From CAIUKV01 sp041659105 (GTDB lineage Bacteria > Actinomycetota > Acidimicrobiia > IMCC26256 > PALSA-555): 64,000 bases of DNA. Of the stretch, positions 1 through 8,489 are shown one piece after another. The notes under the pieces are model-generated. The model was given only the letters and a program-made list of their open reading frames with translations, ran no database searches and was not told where the DNA came from. A program made the position numbers and the translations under genes. The stretch covers positions 10,666-74,665 of the forward strand of contig JBAZYX010000005.1 in assembly GCA_041659105.1 (NCBI GenBank), read 5' to 3'. Numbering within the stretch: the stretch's first letter is position 1; each line of letters begins with the position of its first letter.

Positions 1-758
1 AGCGCCTCGGCCTCCTCGGCCTGGCGGGTCTCGAGCGCGGTGACCGCGGCCTTGAGCGTCTCGGCCAGGGACTCCGCGGCCTGCACGGCCGACCCGGCCC
101 GCCCGTCGAGCAGCCCCGCGGCCGCCACGAACGCGTGACGGACGTCGGCCAGCGGACCCGCGAGCGCCCGGGCCCGACCGAGCTGACCGCCGGCGAGGCT
201 CGCCGCGAGCGCGGCACGGTCGGCGGGCACGCCGTCGCGCTCGAGCGCGGCGCGGATGGCGGCATCGCCGACGGGCGCGAGGTCGACACGCTGACAGCGC
301 GACCGGACCGTCTCGGGGAGCTCGGTCGGCATCGACGTCACCAGCAGCATCACGGTGCGCGGCGGCGGCTCCTCGATCGTCTTCAACAGCGCGTTCGCGG
401 ACACGGCTGCGTTCGCACTGAGGCGGTCGGCCTCGTAGAGCACGATCACCTTGCGCGCACCCTCGATCGGGCTGCGCGACGCCTCGGGGATGATCCGTTG
501 GCGCACGTCCTCGTTGACGCGGTAGCCCGCGCCCTCAGGCTCGAACTCGACGATGTCGGGGTGCATCCCCCGCAAGGCGAGGTCGGCCGCGCGGTCGTCG
601 TCGGGCGCGACCAGCGCGGCGGCGAAGCAGCGCGCCGCGTCCTCCACGCCCGACCCGCGTGCACCCACGAGCAGGTACGCGTGCACCGGTCGCTCGGCCG
701 CGCGCTGCAACAGCGCGGCCGCGCGGTCCTGGCCCGTGAGCCGGTCCCAGATGCTCAT
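1..758 (-). CDS. holB: DNA polymerase III subunit delta' (partial, C-terminus beyond window)
   Basis: Clamp-loader AAA+ subunit that helps load the sliding clamp at the replication fork. The reading frame starts MSIWDRLTGQDRAAALLQRA and runs off the left edge after about 252 codons. Visible family features are the N-terminal HAYLLVGARGSG loop (a degenerate P-loop without lysine, as is usual for delta'), ALLKTIEEPPPRTVMLLVTS, and the SRC motif in TVRSRCQRV. The start ATG overlaps the stop of the upstream tmk (ATGA), so the two are translationally coupled. The order topA, transporter, tmk, holB is common in actinobacteria. Confidence 0.9.
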   Translation of the reverse strand, partial: MSIWDRLTGQDRAAALLQRAAERPVHAYLLVGARGSGVEDAARCFAAALVAPDDDRAADLALRGMHPDIVEFEPEGAGYRVNEDVRQRIIPEASRSPIEGARKVIVLYEADRLSANAAVSANALLKTIEEPPPRTVMLLVTSMPTELPETVRSRCQRVDLAPVGDAAIRAALERDGVPADRAALAASLAGGQLGRARALAGPLADVRHAFVAAAGLLDGRAGSAVQAAESLAETLKAAVTALETRQAEEAEA

Positions 759-1375
759 GGCGCGAGCGCGGTCTCGACCGCGATCCACACCGCGCGCTCC
801 ACGGTGTCGGGATCGGCGGTCGCGTCGACGACGGTCCAGCCCTGGTCGGACGCCAGCCGCTCGAATGCCGCGGCGACCGCGGCGAGGAACTCGCCTCCCT
901 CCGCTTCGATGCGGTCGGCCGGACCGCGTCGCCGTTCGGCCAGCACCGCGACCGGCGCGGACAGGTACACGACGAGGTCGGGGGCGAGGCCCCCGGTCGC
1001 GAACTCGTTCACCGCCGCGATCGCGTCGAACCCGAGGCCGCGGGCGCCACCCTGATAGGCGAGCGAGGAGCCGACGAACCGGTCGCTCACGACCCAGGCA
1101 CCGCGGGCCAGGGCGGGCTCCACCACGTCGGCCACGTGCTGGGCCCGGTCGGCGGCCATGAGGAGCGCCTCCGCCCGCGGCCCCACCGGGAGGTCGCTGT
1201 GGAGCAGGAGCTCGCGCAACGCCCGGCCCAGCTCGGTCGCGCCGGGCTCGAAGGTCGCGTGCACCTCGTGGCCCCGCGCCTCGAGCGCCCGCACGAGCCT
1301 CGCCGCCTGCGTGCTCTTCCCGCAGCCGTCGCAGCCGTCGAGCACCACCAGCCGTCCGCGCGCCACGGCGGTCAC
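755..1375 (-). CDS. tmk: thymidylate kinase
   Basis: Phosphorylates dTMP to dTDP with ATP for DNA precursor supply. The 206-residue product has the P-loop DGCDGCGKSTQ near its N-terminus, the dTMP/DR(F/Y) segment VVSDRFVGSSLAYQG, and normal family length. I chose GTG at 1375 because it overlaps the stop of the upstream transporter (GTGA); a second in-frame GTG lies three codons downstream. Its stop overlaps holB. A longer open frame continues upstream, but that part is only the transporter gene read out of frame. Confidence 0.93.
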   Translation of the reverse strand: MTAVARGRLVVLDGCDGCGKSTQAARLVRALEARGHEVHATFEPGATELGRALRELLLHSDLPVGPRAEALLMAADRAQHVADVVEPALARGAWVVSDRFVGSSLAYQGGARGLGFDAIAAVNEFATGGLAPDLVVYLSAPVAVLAERRRGPADRIEAEGGEFLAAVAAAFERLASDQGWTVVDATADPDTVERAVWIAVETALAP

Positions 1376-2784
1376 GCGGCGGCATCCCCGGCCACGTCGG
1401 AGCCCCCGGCGTCCACGCGGTCTGCGTGCGTCATGGTCCAGCGCGCGTAGAGGCCGGCGCTGAGGGTGATCATCCCGCCACCCCAGAGCGCGATCCGCAC
1501 ACCGGGGAACGAGTAGCTGACCTGCCCGATCGTCACGATGCCGACGTTGGCGACGTCGTTCACGATCCAGTCCCAGAAGTCGGCCCAGAGCGGCGAGATG
1601 ACGAGCGCGATGAGCAGGCACATGCGAATCACGGTGTAGAGCGTCGCGAAGATCCGCCCGCGCATCTCGTCCTGCACGGTCTCCTGCAACACCGTGAAGC
1701 CGGTGACGTACGACGTCCCCGCGCACGCGCCGAGCAACGCGACCGCGAGCGCGGCCGGGAACAGCGCCGACAGGGTGGCCGCGATCATCAGGAAGATCCC
1801 GGTTCCCATGACCGCGAAGTCGAACACCGTCTCGCGGGGGATCTTGTTCTGGACGAACAGCAGCAGGATCACCCCCGCCGCGGCTCCGAACCCGAGCGCG
1901 CTCATGAGCACGCCGAAGGTCGCGGCATCGCCGCCGATCCCCTGCTGCGCGAACACCGGACCGAGCGGGATCATCGCGCCACCGCCGATGAGCCCGAGGC
2001 CGAGGCCGACGATCACCCCGCGCACCCGCGGCTCGTAGCGGATGTACGCCAGACCCTCCTTGATGTCGCGCACGGTCTCGGAGAACTTCAGCTTGGACTC
2101 CGCGGACGTCCGCCCGCGCGGGATCGGGAGGGTGAACACGATGATCGCCGACAACAGGAACGAGCCCGCGTCGAAGAACAGGGCCAGCGCCTCCTGGTCC
2201 ACCTGGAGGGAGTGGAGCGCGTTGAACCCGCCGAGCCAAGCGGCCAGCGCCGCGAGGAGCGAGAAGATCACCGCGGCGAACGGGAACGTCCCGAACGAGG
2301 CGACGAGCGACAGCGTGTTGGCCGACGCGAGCTGGTCGGGGTTGACGAGGTTCGGTACCGACGCGTCCTTCGCCGGCCCCCAGAGCAGCGTGAAGATCTC
2401 GAGCGCGAAGCTGATGAGCACGAGCGCGAGGAGCGTGTTGACGAACGGCAACAGGATCAGCAGCGACGCGCGCCCGACGTCGGCGAACACCATCACGAGC
2501 CGCCGGTCGAAGCGGTCGATGATCACACCGCCGACCGTGGCGAGGAAGAAGCCCGGGACCACCCGGGCCAGCATCACGAGACTGACCGCGGCGCCCGAGT
2601 TGTTGGAGACGCGGGCCGCGATCGCGAGGATCGCGATGAGGCCGATCCAGTCGCCGGTGCTCGAGATCACCTGGGCCAGCCACAGCCGGAAGTACGCCTT
2701 CGTGCCGAAGACGCGCAACGTCGCGGGCGGGACCGGAGCCTCGTCGGGGCTGCTCGGGATGAACGGGGCCTGGTCCTTGCTCAC
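1372..2784 (-). CDS. MFS transporter (EntS/MFS_3-like)
   Basis: Major facilitator superfamily permease of 470 residues with about twelve hydrophobic segments and the N-terminal pattern FRLWLAQVISSTGDWIGLIA typical of the MFS_3/enterobactin-exporter group. The substrate cannot be told from sequence. It lies 25 bp downstream of topA and overlaps tmk (GTGA). A -10-like TAGGCT at 2794-2799 sits nine bases before the GTG start, so an internal promoter with a very short leader is possible. The C-terminus after the last membrane segment is short and acidic. Confidence 0.85.
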   Translation of the reverse strand: MSKDQAPFIPSSPDEAPVPPATLRVFGTKAYFRLWLAQVISSTGDWIGLIAILAIAARVSNNSGAAVSLVMLARVVPGFFLATVGGVIIDRFDRRLVMVFADVGRASLLILLPFVNTLLALVLISFALEIFTLLWGPAKDASVPNLVNPDQLASANTLSLVASFGTFPFAAVIFSLLAALAAWLGGFNALHSLQVDQEALALFFDAGSFLLSAIIVFTLPIPRGRTSAESKLKFSETVRDIKEGLAYIRYEPRVRGVIVGLGLGLIGGGAMIPLGPVFAQQGIGGDAATFGVLMSALGFGAAAGVILLLFVQNKIPRETVFDFAVMGTGIFLMIAATLSALFPAALAVALLGACAGTSYVTGFTVLQETVQDEMRGRIFATLYTVIRMCLLIALVISPLWADFWDWIVNDVANVGIVTIGQVSYSFPGVRIALWGGGMITLSAGLYARWTMTHADRVDAGGSDVAGDAAA

Positions 2785-2809
2785 CTTCCGGAAAGCCTAG
2801 GTCCGGGGT

Positions 2810-5608
2810 TCAGCCTGGCCCGTCTCCGGCGGGCGGGACGTCGCCGGAGGTGGGCGCCTGGGTCGCCTGTTGGGCGAGGGCGGCGTTGCGCGCGGCGTTC
2901 GTCTCCGTGACGGCCTGCTTCGCTGCGGCCTTCTTGGCGCCGGCCTTCTTGGCCGCGGACTTCCGGGCCGGGGCCTTCTTCGCCGGCGACCGCTTCGTGG
3001 CTGCCTTCTTCGTCGGGCGCTTCGACGGGCCCCGGGCCTCCCGCTCCCGGAGCAGCTCGACCGCCCGCTCGATGTCCAGCTCCTCGGGGGCGACGCCCCG
3101 GGGCAGGCTGGCGTTGGTGGAGCCGTCGGTGACGTAGGGCCCCCAACGACCCTCGAGCACGCGCACCGGTGCCCCCGAGTCCGGATGGGTCCCGAGGTCG
3201 GCGAGCGGGGGCTTGGGGGCGCCGCGGCCGCGGCGCTTGGGCTGGGCGAAGATCGCCTCGGCCTGGTCCAGCGTGACGTCGAAGATCTGGCGCTCGGACT
3301 CGAGGCTGCGGGTGTCGGTGCCCTTCTTGAGGTACGGCCCGTAGCGGCCGTTCTGCGCGGTGATCTCCACGCCCTCGGCTTCACCCACCACGCGGGGCAG
3401 CGCGAGCAGCGCGACGGCCTCCTCGAGGGTGACCGACTCGGGCGTCATGTCGGCGAACAGCGACGCGCGCTTGGGCTTCTCGCCCTTGGTGCCCGGCTCC
3501 AGCTCACCGAGCTGCACGAACGGGCCGTAACGACCCGTGAGCGCGAGCACCGTGAGGCCGGTCTCGGGGTCGTCGCCGAGGACGCGCGGGCCGGCGGCAC
3601 CCTGGGCGATGAGCTCCTCGGCCCGCTCGATCGTGAGCTCGTCGGGCGCGAGGTCGGCGGGGACGGGGCCCTTCTCGACGCCCCGCTCCACGGTCGCGCC
3701 GTTGCTCCAGACCCGCACCACGATCTCGCGGCCCTGCGCGTCGGCGCCGATCTTCACGGCGTTGACCACGGCGGGGTCGATCGTGGCGAGGTGGTCCTCG
3801 TCGACGAGCTCGCGCAGCCCCGCCGTGCCGTTGCCGAAGTAGAAGGAGTGGAGCCACTTCTCGGCTTCACCCTCGCCGCGCGCGACGGTGTCGAGCGCCT
3901 CCTCCATCGTTGCGGTGAAGTCGTAGTCGATGAGGTGGGGGAAGTGGCCCTCGAGCAGCTGGATCTTCGCGAACGCCGTCCACGACGGAACGAGCGCGCT
4001 GCCCTTCTTCCACACGTACTCGCGCCGCAGCAGCGTCTCGATGACGGACGCGTACGTGGACGGGCGACCGATGCCCCGCTCCTCGAGCTCCTTCACCAGG
4101 CTGGCCTCGGTGTAGCGGGCCGGCGGGCTCGTGGTGTGGCTCACGGCGTCGAGGGCGCGGCACGCGAGCACGTCGCCCTCGGCGAGCGGCGGCAGCAGGA
4201 CGTTCTGGTCCTCGAGCGCGGCCTCGGTGTCGTCGGAGCCTTCGACGTAGGCCCGGCGGTGCCCGGCGAACTCGATCGTCTGGCCGGTGGACTGGAAGGT
4301 GACCTCGGTGCCGGCGCTGCTCGTCGCGGTGTAGCGCACCGTCACCCGGCGGATGCGGGCGTCCTCCATCTGGCTCGCGATCGTGCGCTCCCAGATGAGC
4401 CGGTAGAGCTTGAGCTCGTCGACCGACAGCTGCGCGGCGATCGCGTCGGGATACTTGAACTGCGATCCGGCCGGACGGATGGCCTCGTGGGCCTCCTGCG
4501 CGTTCTTCACCTTGCCCCGGTACGACCGCGGCGCGTCGGGGAGGAACTGCGCACCGAACCGCTCACGGATCTCCGAACGGGCCGCGCTCACCGCCTCCGA
4601 CGACAGGTTCGTGGAGTCGGTGCGCATGTAGGTGATGAAGCCGTTCTCGTACAGCCGCTGCGCGACGGCCATCGCCCGGGCCGAGCTGAAGCCGAGCTTC
4701 CGGCCCGCCTCCTGCTGCAGCGTCGACGTGATGAACGGCGCCTTCGGGCGCTCCTTGGTGTCCCGCGACTCGACGGACTGCACCGTGAAGGGCACGTCGG
4801 CGAGGTCGGTCGCGAGCGTGGTGGCGGCGCCTTCGTCGAGGTGGACCACCTCGCCCGGCTTCAGCAGGCGCCCGGTGTCGGGATCGAAGTCGCGCCCGCT
4901 GGCCACGCGCTGCGCACCGACCATGTTGAGGGTGCCCGGGAACTCCGCGGCATCGTCGGCCGTGGCGGCCGCCGCGAACCGGCCGGCGAGGTCCCAGTAG
5001 CCGGCGGAGCGGAAGGCCATTCGGGCCCGCTCGCGGTCGACCACGAGGCGCGCGGCCACGCTCTGCACCCGGCCGGCCGAGGTGGCGCCACCGGCACGAC
5101 GGCGCATCACCAGCGACATCTCGTAGCCGAACAGCCGGTCGAGGATGCGCCGACCCTCCTGCGCCTCGACCAGCTTCATGTCGAGGGTGCGCGAGTTGTC
5201 GATCGCTTCCTCGATGGCCTCCCGGGTGATCTCGTGGAAGACCATCCGCTTGACCGGCACCTTGGGCTTGAGGATCTCGAGGACGTGCCAGGAGATGGCC
5301 TCGCCCTCGCGGTCCTCGTCGGTGGCGAGATAGACCTCGCTCGCGTCCTTCAGGGCCGCCCTGAGCTGGCGGACGTGCTCCTTGCTCGAGTCGGGGACCA
5401 CGTAGATCGGCGTGAAGTGGTCGTCGATGTCGATCCCGAGGCGCCGCACGACCGGGTTGGTCACCGTCTTGGGGACCTCCTTCGCGCTGCGGGGGAGGTC
5501 GCGGACGTGCCCGTAGCTGGCCTTGACCGTCACGCGGTCGCGACCGAGGAAGCCTTCGATGGTCTTCGCCTTGGCCGGTGATTCGACGATCACGAGCGGC
5601 TTGGCCAC
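2810..5608 (-). CDS. topA: DNA topoisomerase I (type IA)
   Basis: Relaxes negative supercoils by transient single-strand cleavage. The 932-residue product begins with the Toprim domain (VIVESPAKAKTIEGFL, then DEDREGEAISWH) and carries the active-site tyrosine at about residue 327 in GFITYMRTDSTN. Three C-terminal topoisomerase repeats are marked by GRYGPF, GRYGPY and GRWGPY. A Lys/Ala-rich basic tail follows, as in other actinobacterial TopA proteins, and no zinc-finger domain is visible. GTG at 5608 is preferred over GTG at 5617 because GAGG lies about eight bases upstream of the former. Confidence 0.95.
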   Translation of the reverse strand: MAKPLVIVESPAKAKTIEGFLGRDRVTVKASYGHVRDLPRSAKEVPKTVTNPVVRRLGIDIDDHFTPIYVVPDSSKEHVRQLRAALKDASEVYLATDEDREGEAISWHVLEILKPKVPVKRMVFHEITREAIEEAIDNSRTLDMKLVEAQEGRRILDRLFGYEMSLVMRRRAGGATSAGRVQSVAARLVVDRERARMAFRSAGYWDLAGRFAAAATADDAAEFPGTLNMVGAQRVASGRDFDPDTGRLLKPGEVVHLDEGAATTLATDLADVPFTVQSVESRDTKERPKAPFITSTLQQEAGRKLGFSSARAMAVAQRLYENGFITYMRTDSTNLSSEAVSAARSEIRERFGAQFLPDAPRSYRGKVKNAQEAHEAIRPAGSQFKYPDAIAAQLSVDELKLYRLIWERTIASQMEDARIRRVTVRYTATSSAGTEVTFQSTGQTIEFAGHRRAYVEGSDDTEAALEDQNVLLPPLAEGDVLACRALDAVSHTTSPPARYTEASLVKELEERGIGRPSTYASVIETLLRREYVWKKGSALVPSWTAFAKIQLLEGHFPHLIDYDFTATMEEALDTVARGEGEAEKWLHSFYFGNGTAGLRELVDEDHLATIDPAVVNAVKIGADAQGREIVVRVWSNGATVERGVEKGPVPADLAPDELTIERAEELIAQGAAGPRVLGDDPETGLTVLALTGRYGPFVQLGELEPGTKGEKPKRASLFADMTPESVTLEEAVALLALPRVVGEAEGVEITAQNGRYGPYLKKGTDTRSLESERQIFDVTLDQAEAIFAQPKRRGRGAPKPPLADLGTHPDSGAPVRVLEGRWGPYVTDGSTNASLPRGVAPEELDIERAVELLREREARGPSKRPTKKAATKRSPAKKAPARKSAAKKAGAKKAAAKQAVTETNAARNAALAQQATQAPTSGDVPPAGDGPG

Positions 5609-5766
5609 GGGGTGCACCTCAGCAGTCGGTGGGAGTGGAGCAGACGGGCTCGGGGCCGGTCAGTCTGGTCGGGACCCGCCGCGAGACGGCGAATCGGGAC
5701 CGGAGTGCTGCCACGCCGGGGGCCAGGCTGTCAAGCGGCCGGCCCGCCGCGGCGCCCCGGAACGGG
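5609..5766. other. intergenic region upstream of topA
   Basis: About 160 bp that should carry the topA promoter on the minus strand. A TTGACA hexamer lies at 5729-5734 (minus strand), but I could not pair it with a good -10, so no promoter is called. No RNA gene or coding frame is supported. Confidence 0.4.
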
Positions 5767-5978
5767 TCAGTCGGGGGGCGGGAGATCCCCGGCCCGAGCC
5801 AGCCGGGGCCGCACGAGGCGGGTCCACACGAACCAGGCCGCGAGCGCGCACATCCCGAGGATCACGAGCCACTGGAGCACCGCCACGACGTTGCCGACCT
5901 CCTCCCAGCGCGAGCCCAGGAGGGCCCCGGCGCCGACGAGCGCGACGTTCCAGACGAGGCGCGAAAGGGCCGCCCGTC
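5767..5978 (-). pseudogene. C-terminal remnant of a DedA-family membrane protein
   Basis: A minus-strand frame ending in TGA at 5767 reads SRLVWNVALVGAGALLGSRW, then VLQWLVILGMCALAAWFVWT and a short basic tail. This resembles the last two membrane segments of DedA/SNARE-associated proteins. The N-terminal two thirds, including the conserved re-entrant motif, is absent: protein-like sequence stops near 5978, just before an intact dedA on the opposite strand. No start codon or ribosome site was seen. Most likely a deletion remnant of a second DedA paralogue; a short expressed protein is less likely. Confidence 0.55.
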
Positions 5979-5990
5979 TACAGTGCCTTC

Positions 5991-6692
5991 GTGCTGCACT
6001 CCGTGCTCGCGGCCGTCTCCGCCGCCAGCTTCCTCGACCCGAAGCACCTCATCGACTCGATGTCCCCGTACGGGGAGCTCGCGGTGATGGCGATCATCTT
6101 CGCCGAGACCGGCCTGTTGATCGGCTTCTTCCTCCCCGGCGACTCGCTCCTCTTCACCGCGGGACTGCTCGCGAACGACGGGAAGCTGAACATCGCGTTC
6201 CTCGTCCTCGGCGTGTTCTTCGCCGCCGTGCTCGGCGACCAGGTCGGCTACCAGTTCGGCAAGCGGGTCGGCCCGTCGATCTTCCGCAAGCCCGACGCGA
6301 AGCTGTTCCGCCAGGAGTACGTGCAGCACACGAAGAACTTCTTCGACGGCCACGGCCCCAAGACGATCGTGCTCGCACGTTTCGTGCCCGTGGTGCGCAC
6401 GTTCGCCCCGGTGCTCGCCGGCGTGGGCGAGATGCGCTGGCGCACGTTCGCCACGTTCAACGTGATCGGCGCGCTCCTCTGGGCCGTCGGCATCACCCTC
6501 GCGGGGTACGCGCTCGGATCGGCCATCGGCGCCGACAGCGTCGACAAGTACCTCTACCCGATCATCGGCGTGATCATCATCCTCTCGTTCATCCCGCCGT
6601 TCCTCGAGTGGCGCAAGCACCGCCGGGCTGCGACCGCAGAAGAGGCCGCGGAAGAGGCCGAAGAGCTCCACGAGCTCCTCGACGGGGAGTGA
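5991..6692 (+). CDS. DedA-family (VTT/SNARE-associated) membrane protein
   Basis: Multi-pass inner-membrane protein of 233 residues. It has the DedA signatures FAETGLLIGFFLPGDSLLF, GDQVGYQFGKRVG and ARFVPVVRTFAPVLAGVGEM. The family acts in lipid scrambling/undecaprenyl-phosphate recycling and membrane homeostasis. The C-terminus is highly charged (EEAAEEAEELHELLDGE). I chose GTG at 5991 because TACAGT (5979-5984), a -10-like hexamer, lies six bases upstream and no ribosome site is visible, suggesting a leaderless transcript; GTG at 6003 is the alternative. It overlaps the downstream cupin gene. Confidence 0.88.
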   Translation: MLHSVLAAVSAASFLDPKHLIDSMSPYGELAVMAIIFAETGLLIGFFLPGDSLLFTAGLLANDGKLNIAFLVLGVFFAAVLGDQVGYQFGKRVGPSIFRKPDAKLFRQEYVQHTKNFFDGHGPKTIVLARFVPVVRTFAPVLAGVGEMRWRTFATFNVIGALLWAVGITLAGYALGSAIGADSVDKYLYPIIGVIIILSFIPPFLEWRKHRRAATAEEAAEEAEELHELLDGE

Positions 6693-7099
6693 GCACCGTG
6701 GCCGGCGACGACGAGCTGCGCCCGTTCTTCTTCTCGATCGCCGACATCCCCGCCCAGTCGATCGCGCAGATGGTCGACGACATGGAGATGCCCGACGAGC
6801 AGCGCCAGCACCTGTTCGACGTGTTCGGCCGCGACCTGATGACGAAGGTCATCCTCCAGACGCCCGGCCTCTCCGTGTTCCACGAGGAGGCGCAGCCGGG
6901 CGAGCAGGTGAAGCCGCACCGCCACGGCACCCACCAGATCACGTACGTGCTCCGGGGGTCGCTGCACTACGGCAATCGGGTCACGAGCGCGGGGATGGGC
7001 TACTTCAGCCCCGACAAGCCGTACGCGTGGACCGCAGGTGAAGACGGCGCCGAGTGGATCGAGATCCACGCCGGCGAGCCCCAGCTCTACGCCGACTGA
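6689..7099 (+). CDS. cupin-domain protein
   Basis: A 136-residue single-domain cupin. The metal-binding barrel is seen in PGEQVKPHRHGTHQITYVLRG and later in GYFSPDKPYAWTAGEDGAEWIEIHAG; a Gln stands where the first cupin motif often has Glu. The substrate is unknown; such proteins serve as small-molecule sensors or dioxygenase-like enzymes. GTG at 6689 overlaps the DedA stop (GTGA), so it is probably co-translated; GTG at 6698 is an alternative. The 3' end overlaps the convergent thioesterase gene by 13 bp. Confidence 0.78.
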   Translation: MSTVAGDDELRPFFFSIADIPAQSIAQMVDDMEMPDEQRQHLFDVFGRDLMTKVILQTPGLSVFHEEAQPGEQVKPHRHGTHQITYVLRGSLHYGNRVTSAGMGYFSPDKPYAWTAGEDGAEWIEIHAGEPQLYAD

Positions 7100-7590
7100 C
7101 CCGACTGGCCCGTCCGCCAGCTGTCGGGGACGCGCACGGCACGCACGGTGGCGCGGGCACGCGGCTTGCCGTCGGCGACGAGCTCGCACTCGACGCTGGA
7201 GAACCGGTCGTCCACCTCGACGACCCGGGCGTGCAGCGCGCACTCGGCCGCGATCGGCGCCGGCCGGAGGTAGTCGACGGCCATGGAGGCCGTGGCGTAC
7301 CAGAGGTCGGGGTCGCTCCCGACGTCTCGCCCCTCGCGCCGGTAGGCGTCGGCGATCGCGGTGCAGATGCCGTGGCAGTCGAGCAGCGTGGCGATGATCC
7401 CGCCGTTGAGGATGTGGCGCGGGCCGGCCGCGTGCGCTGGGAGCGGCGTCCACTCCGCCACGGACAGGTCCGCCTCGCGCTCGGCCCACCGGCTCTTGAG
7501 GTGGAGTCCGTCGGGGTTGTCGGCGCCACAGCCGAAGCAGAAGTTGTCGTGCATCCGGTCCTGGAACGCGGCGGCGTAGTGCGTGCTCAT
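7087..7590 (-). CDS. hotdog-fold thioesterase (PaaI/THEM4-like)
   Basis: A 167-residue 4HBT-superfamily protein, probably hydrolysing an acyl-CoA thioester. The N-terminal NFCFGCGADNPDGLHLKS motif is typical of the PaaI/THEM4-like subgroup, followed by ILNGGIIATLLDCHGICTAI (helix bearing the catalytic acid region) and VDYLRPAPIAAECALHARVV. ATG at 7590 is taken as start; TTG at 7626 would add twelve poorly conserved residues. The gene is convergent with the cupin gene. Confidence 0.82.
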   Translation of the reverse strand: MSTHYAAAFQDRMHDNFCFGCGADNPDGLHLKSRWAEREADLSVAEWTPLPAHAAGPRHILNGGIIATLLDCHGICTAIADAYRREGRDVGSDPDLWYATASMAVDYLRPAPIAAECALHARVVEVDDRFSSVECELVADGKPRARATVRAVRVPDSWRTGQSGQSA

Positions 7591-7666
7591 CGCTGCGATG
7601 CTGCCGGGTCCCACGTCGGTGGGCAAGGCTCGCTCCGCCCCTCACCGCACGACGGGAGTGCGCTGC

Positions 7667-8266
7667 TCACCCGGTGAAGTTGGGGGCGACTTCGACCGGT
7701 GGGGGTGCGAGCGTCGCACCCACAATGATCGTCCGCTCGAAGTACGCCACCGCTGCATGCCCGAGATGGTCCTGGGTCGGGCATTCCGGAGTCGGGTCGG
7801 TGTTCGTGGTCCAGTCGGCGAGGTGGTAGTCGGCGGCGCCGACGGGGACGGCACCGGTGTCGTCGGCGATCGGGTTGGCCGCGAACCCGTGGGTCGCCGG
7901 GGCCAGCGCCGCATCGAGTGCCGCGGCCGCATCGAGGCCTTCGGGGGTGGCATCCACCCACGGAATGTCCAGCAGCGACAGATCGACGTACGGGCCCAGA
8001 CCGGCGCCTACCCACGCGGGCACGAACGTGTTGAAGAACTGCCCCGCGAGTAACCCGGTGAGATGATCACTCGAATGCACCGCCTGGACCACGGTCTGGC
8101 CGTTCGGGTCGATCAACGTCCCGTAGAAGATGTCGACATGGCGCGTGTGGGTGAAGACGCAGCCGTTCTGGGTGATCTCAGCCGCGGCGGGACCCGACGC
8201 TGCACCCGCCGCGATGGCGCCGACCAGAGCCGCGGCCCAGGTCAACCGGCTCCACCGTCCGCCCAT
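7667..8266 (-). CDS. secreted protein of unknown function
   Basis: A 199-residue protein with a signal peptide (MGGRWSRLTWAAALVGAIAA, cleavage likely after PAAA near residue 28). The mature part is acidic, rich in Ala/Thr/Pro, and contains two cysteines (QNGCVF and PECPTQDH) that could form a disulfide. No membrane anchor follows. I do not recognise the family. It lies downstream of hppA on the same strand, but a strong hairpin separates them, so it is probably its own transcription unit. Confidence 0.6.
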   Translation of the reverse strand: MGGRWSRLTWAAALVGAIAAGAASGPAAAEITQNGCVFTHTRHVDIFYGTLIDPNGQTVVQAVHSSDHLTGLLAGQFFNTFVPAWVGAGLGPYVDLSLLDIPWVDATPEGLDAAAALDAALAPATHGFAANPIADDTGAVPVGAADYHLADWTTNTDPTPECPTQDHLGHAAVAYFERTIIVGATLAPPPVEVAPNFTG

Positions 8267-8434
8267 GGCCCACCCCCGCCATCCACACTCGCCGAAACGC
8301 GAGATCCCGCGGGATCCTACGGGCAGGCCATCACCAGGACCACGAGACCCGTCACCCGTGCACGCCTCCAAGCCAGTCAGCCCAGCCCACCCAGCCCGGC
8401 ACCACACCGCGAGACACCGGAGCCCGGACGCGGA

Positions 8435-8462
8435 TCGCCCCGGGGTCGGGACCCCGGGGCGA
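8435..8462 (-). terminator. hairpin downstream of hppA
   Basis: A perfect 12-bp inverted repeat (TCGCCCCGGGGT / ACCCCGGGGCGA) with a 4-base loop, starting 28 bp past the hppA stop. It has no U tract, as is common for GC-rich actinobacterial terminators. It probably also separates hppA from the secreted-protein gene. Confidence 0.6.
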
Positions 8463-8489
8463 CCGTCGAGCGGTGGAGGGGACCAGCGG

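Noticed and set aside
755..2683. Single 642-codon frame suggesting a fusion of a membrane protein to thymidylate kinase
   Set aside because: Only the C-terminal 206 residues are thymidylate kinase. The upstream part is the MFS gene read in the wrong frame, and the genes overlap by GTGA.
2870..5581. Very long open frame (about 900 codons) antisense to topA
   Set aside because: Translation is Arg/Gly/Leu/His-rich with no family motif; it is the usual antisense open frame of GC-rich coding DNA. The same applies to long frames antisense to hppA (8130-10958), the KimA-like gene (10898-13084) and glnE (35094-38498).
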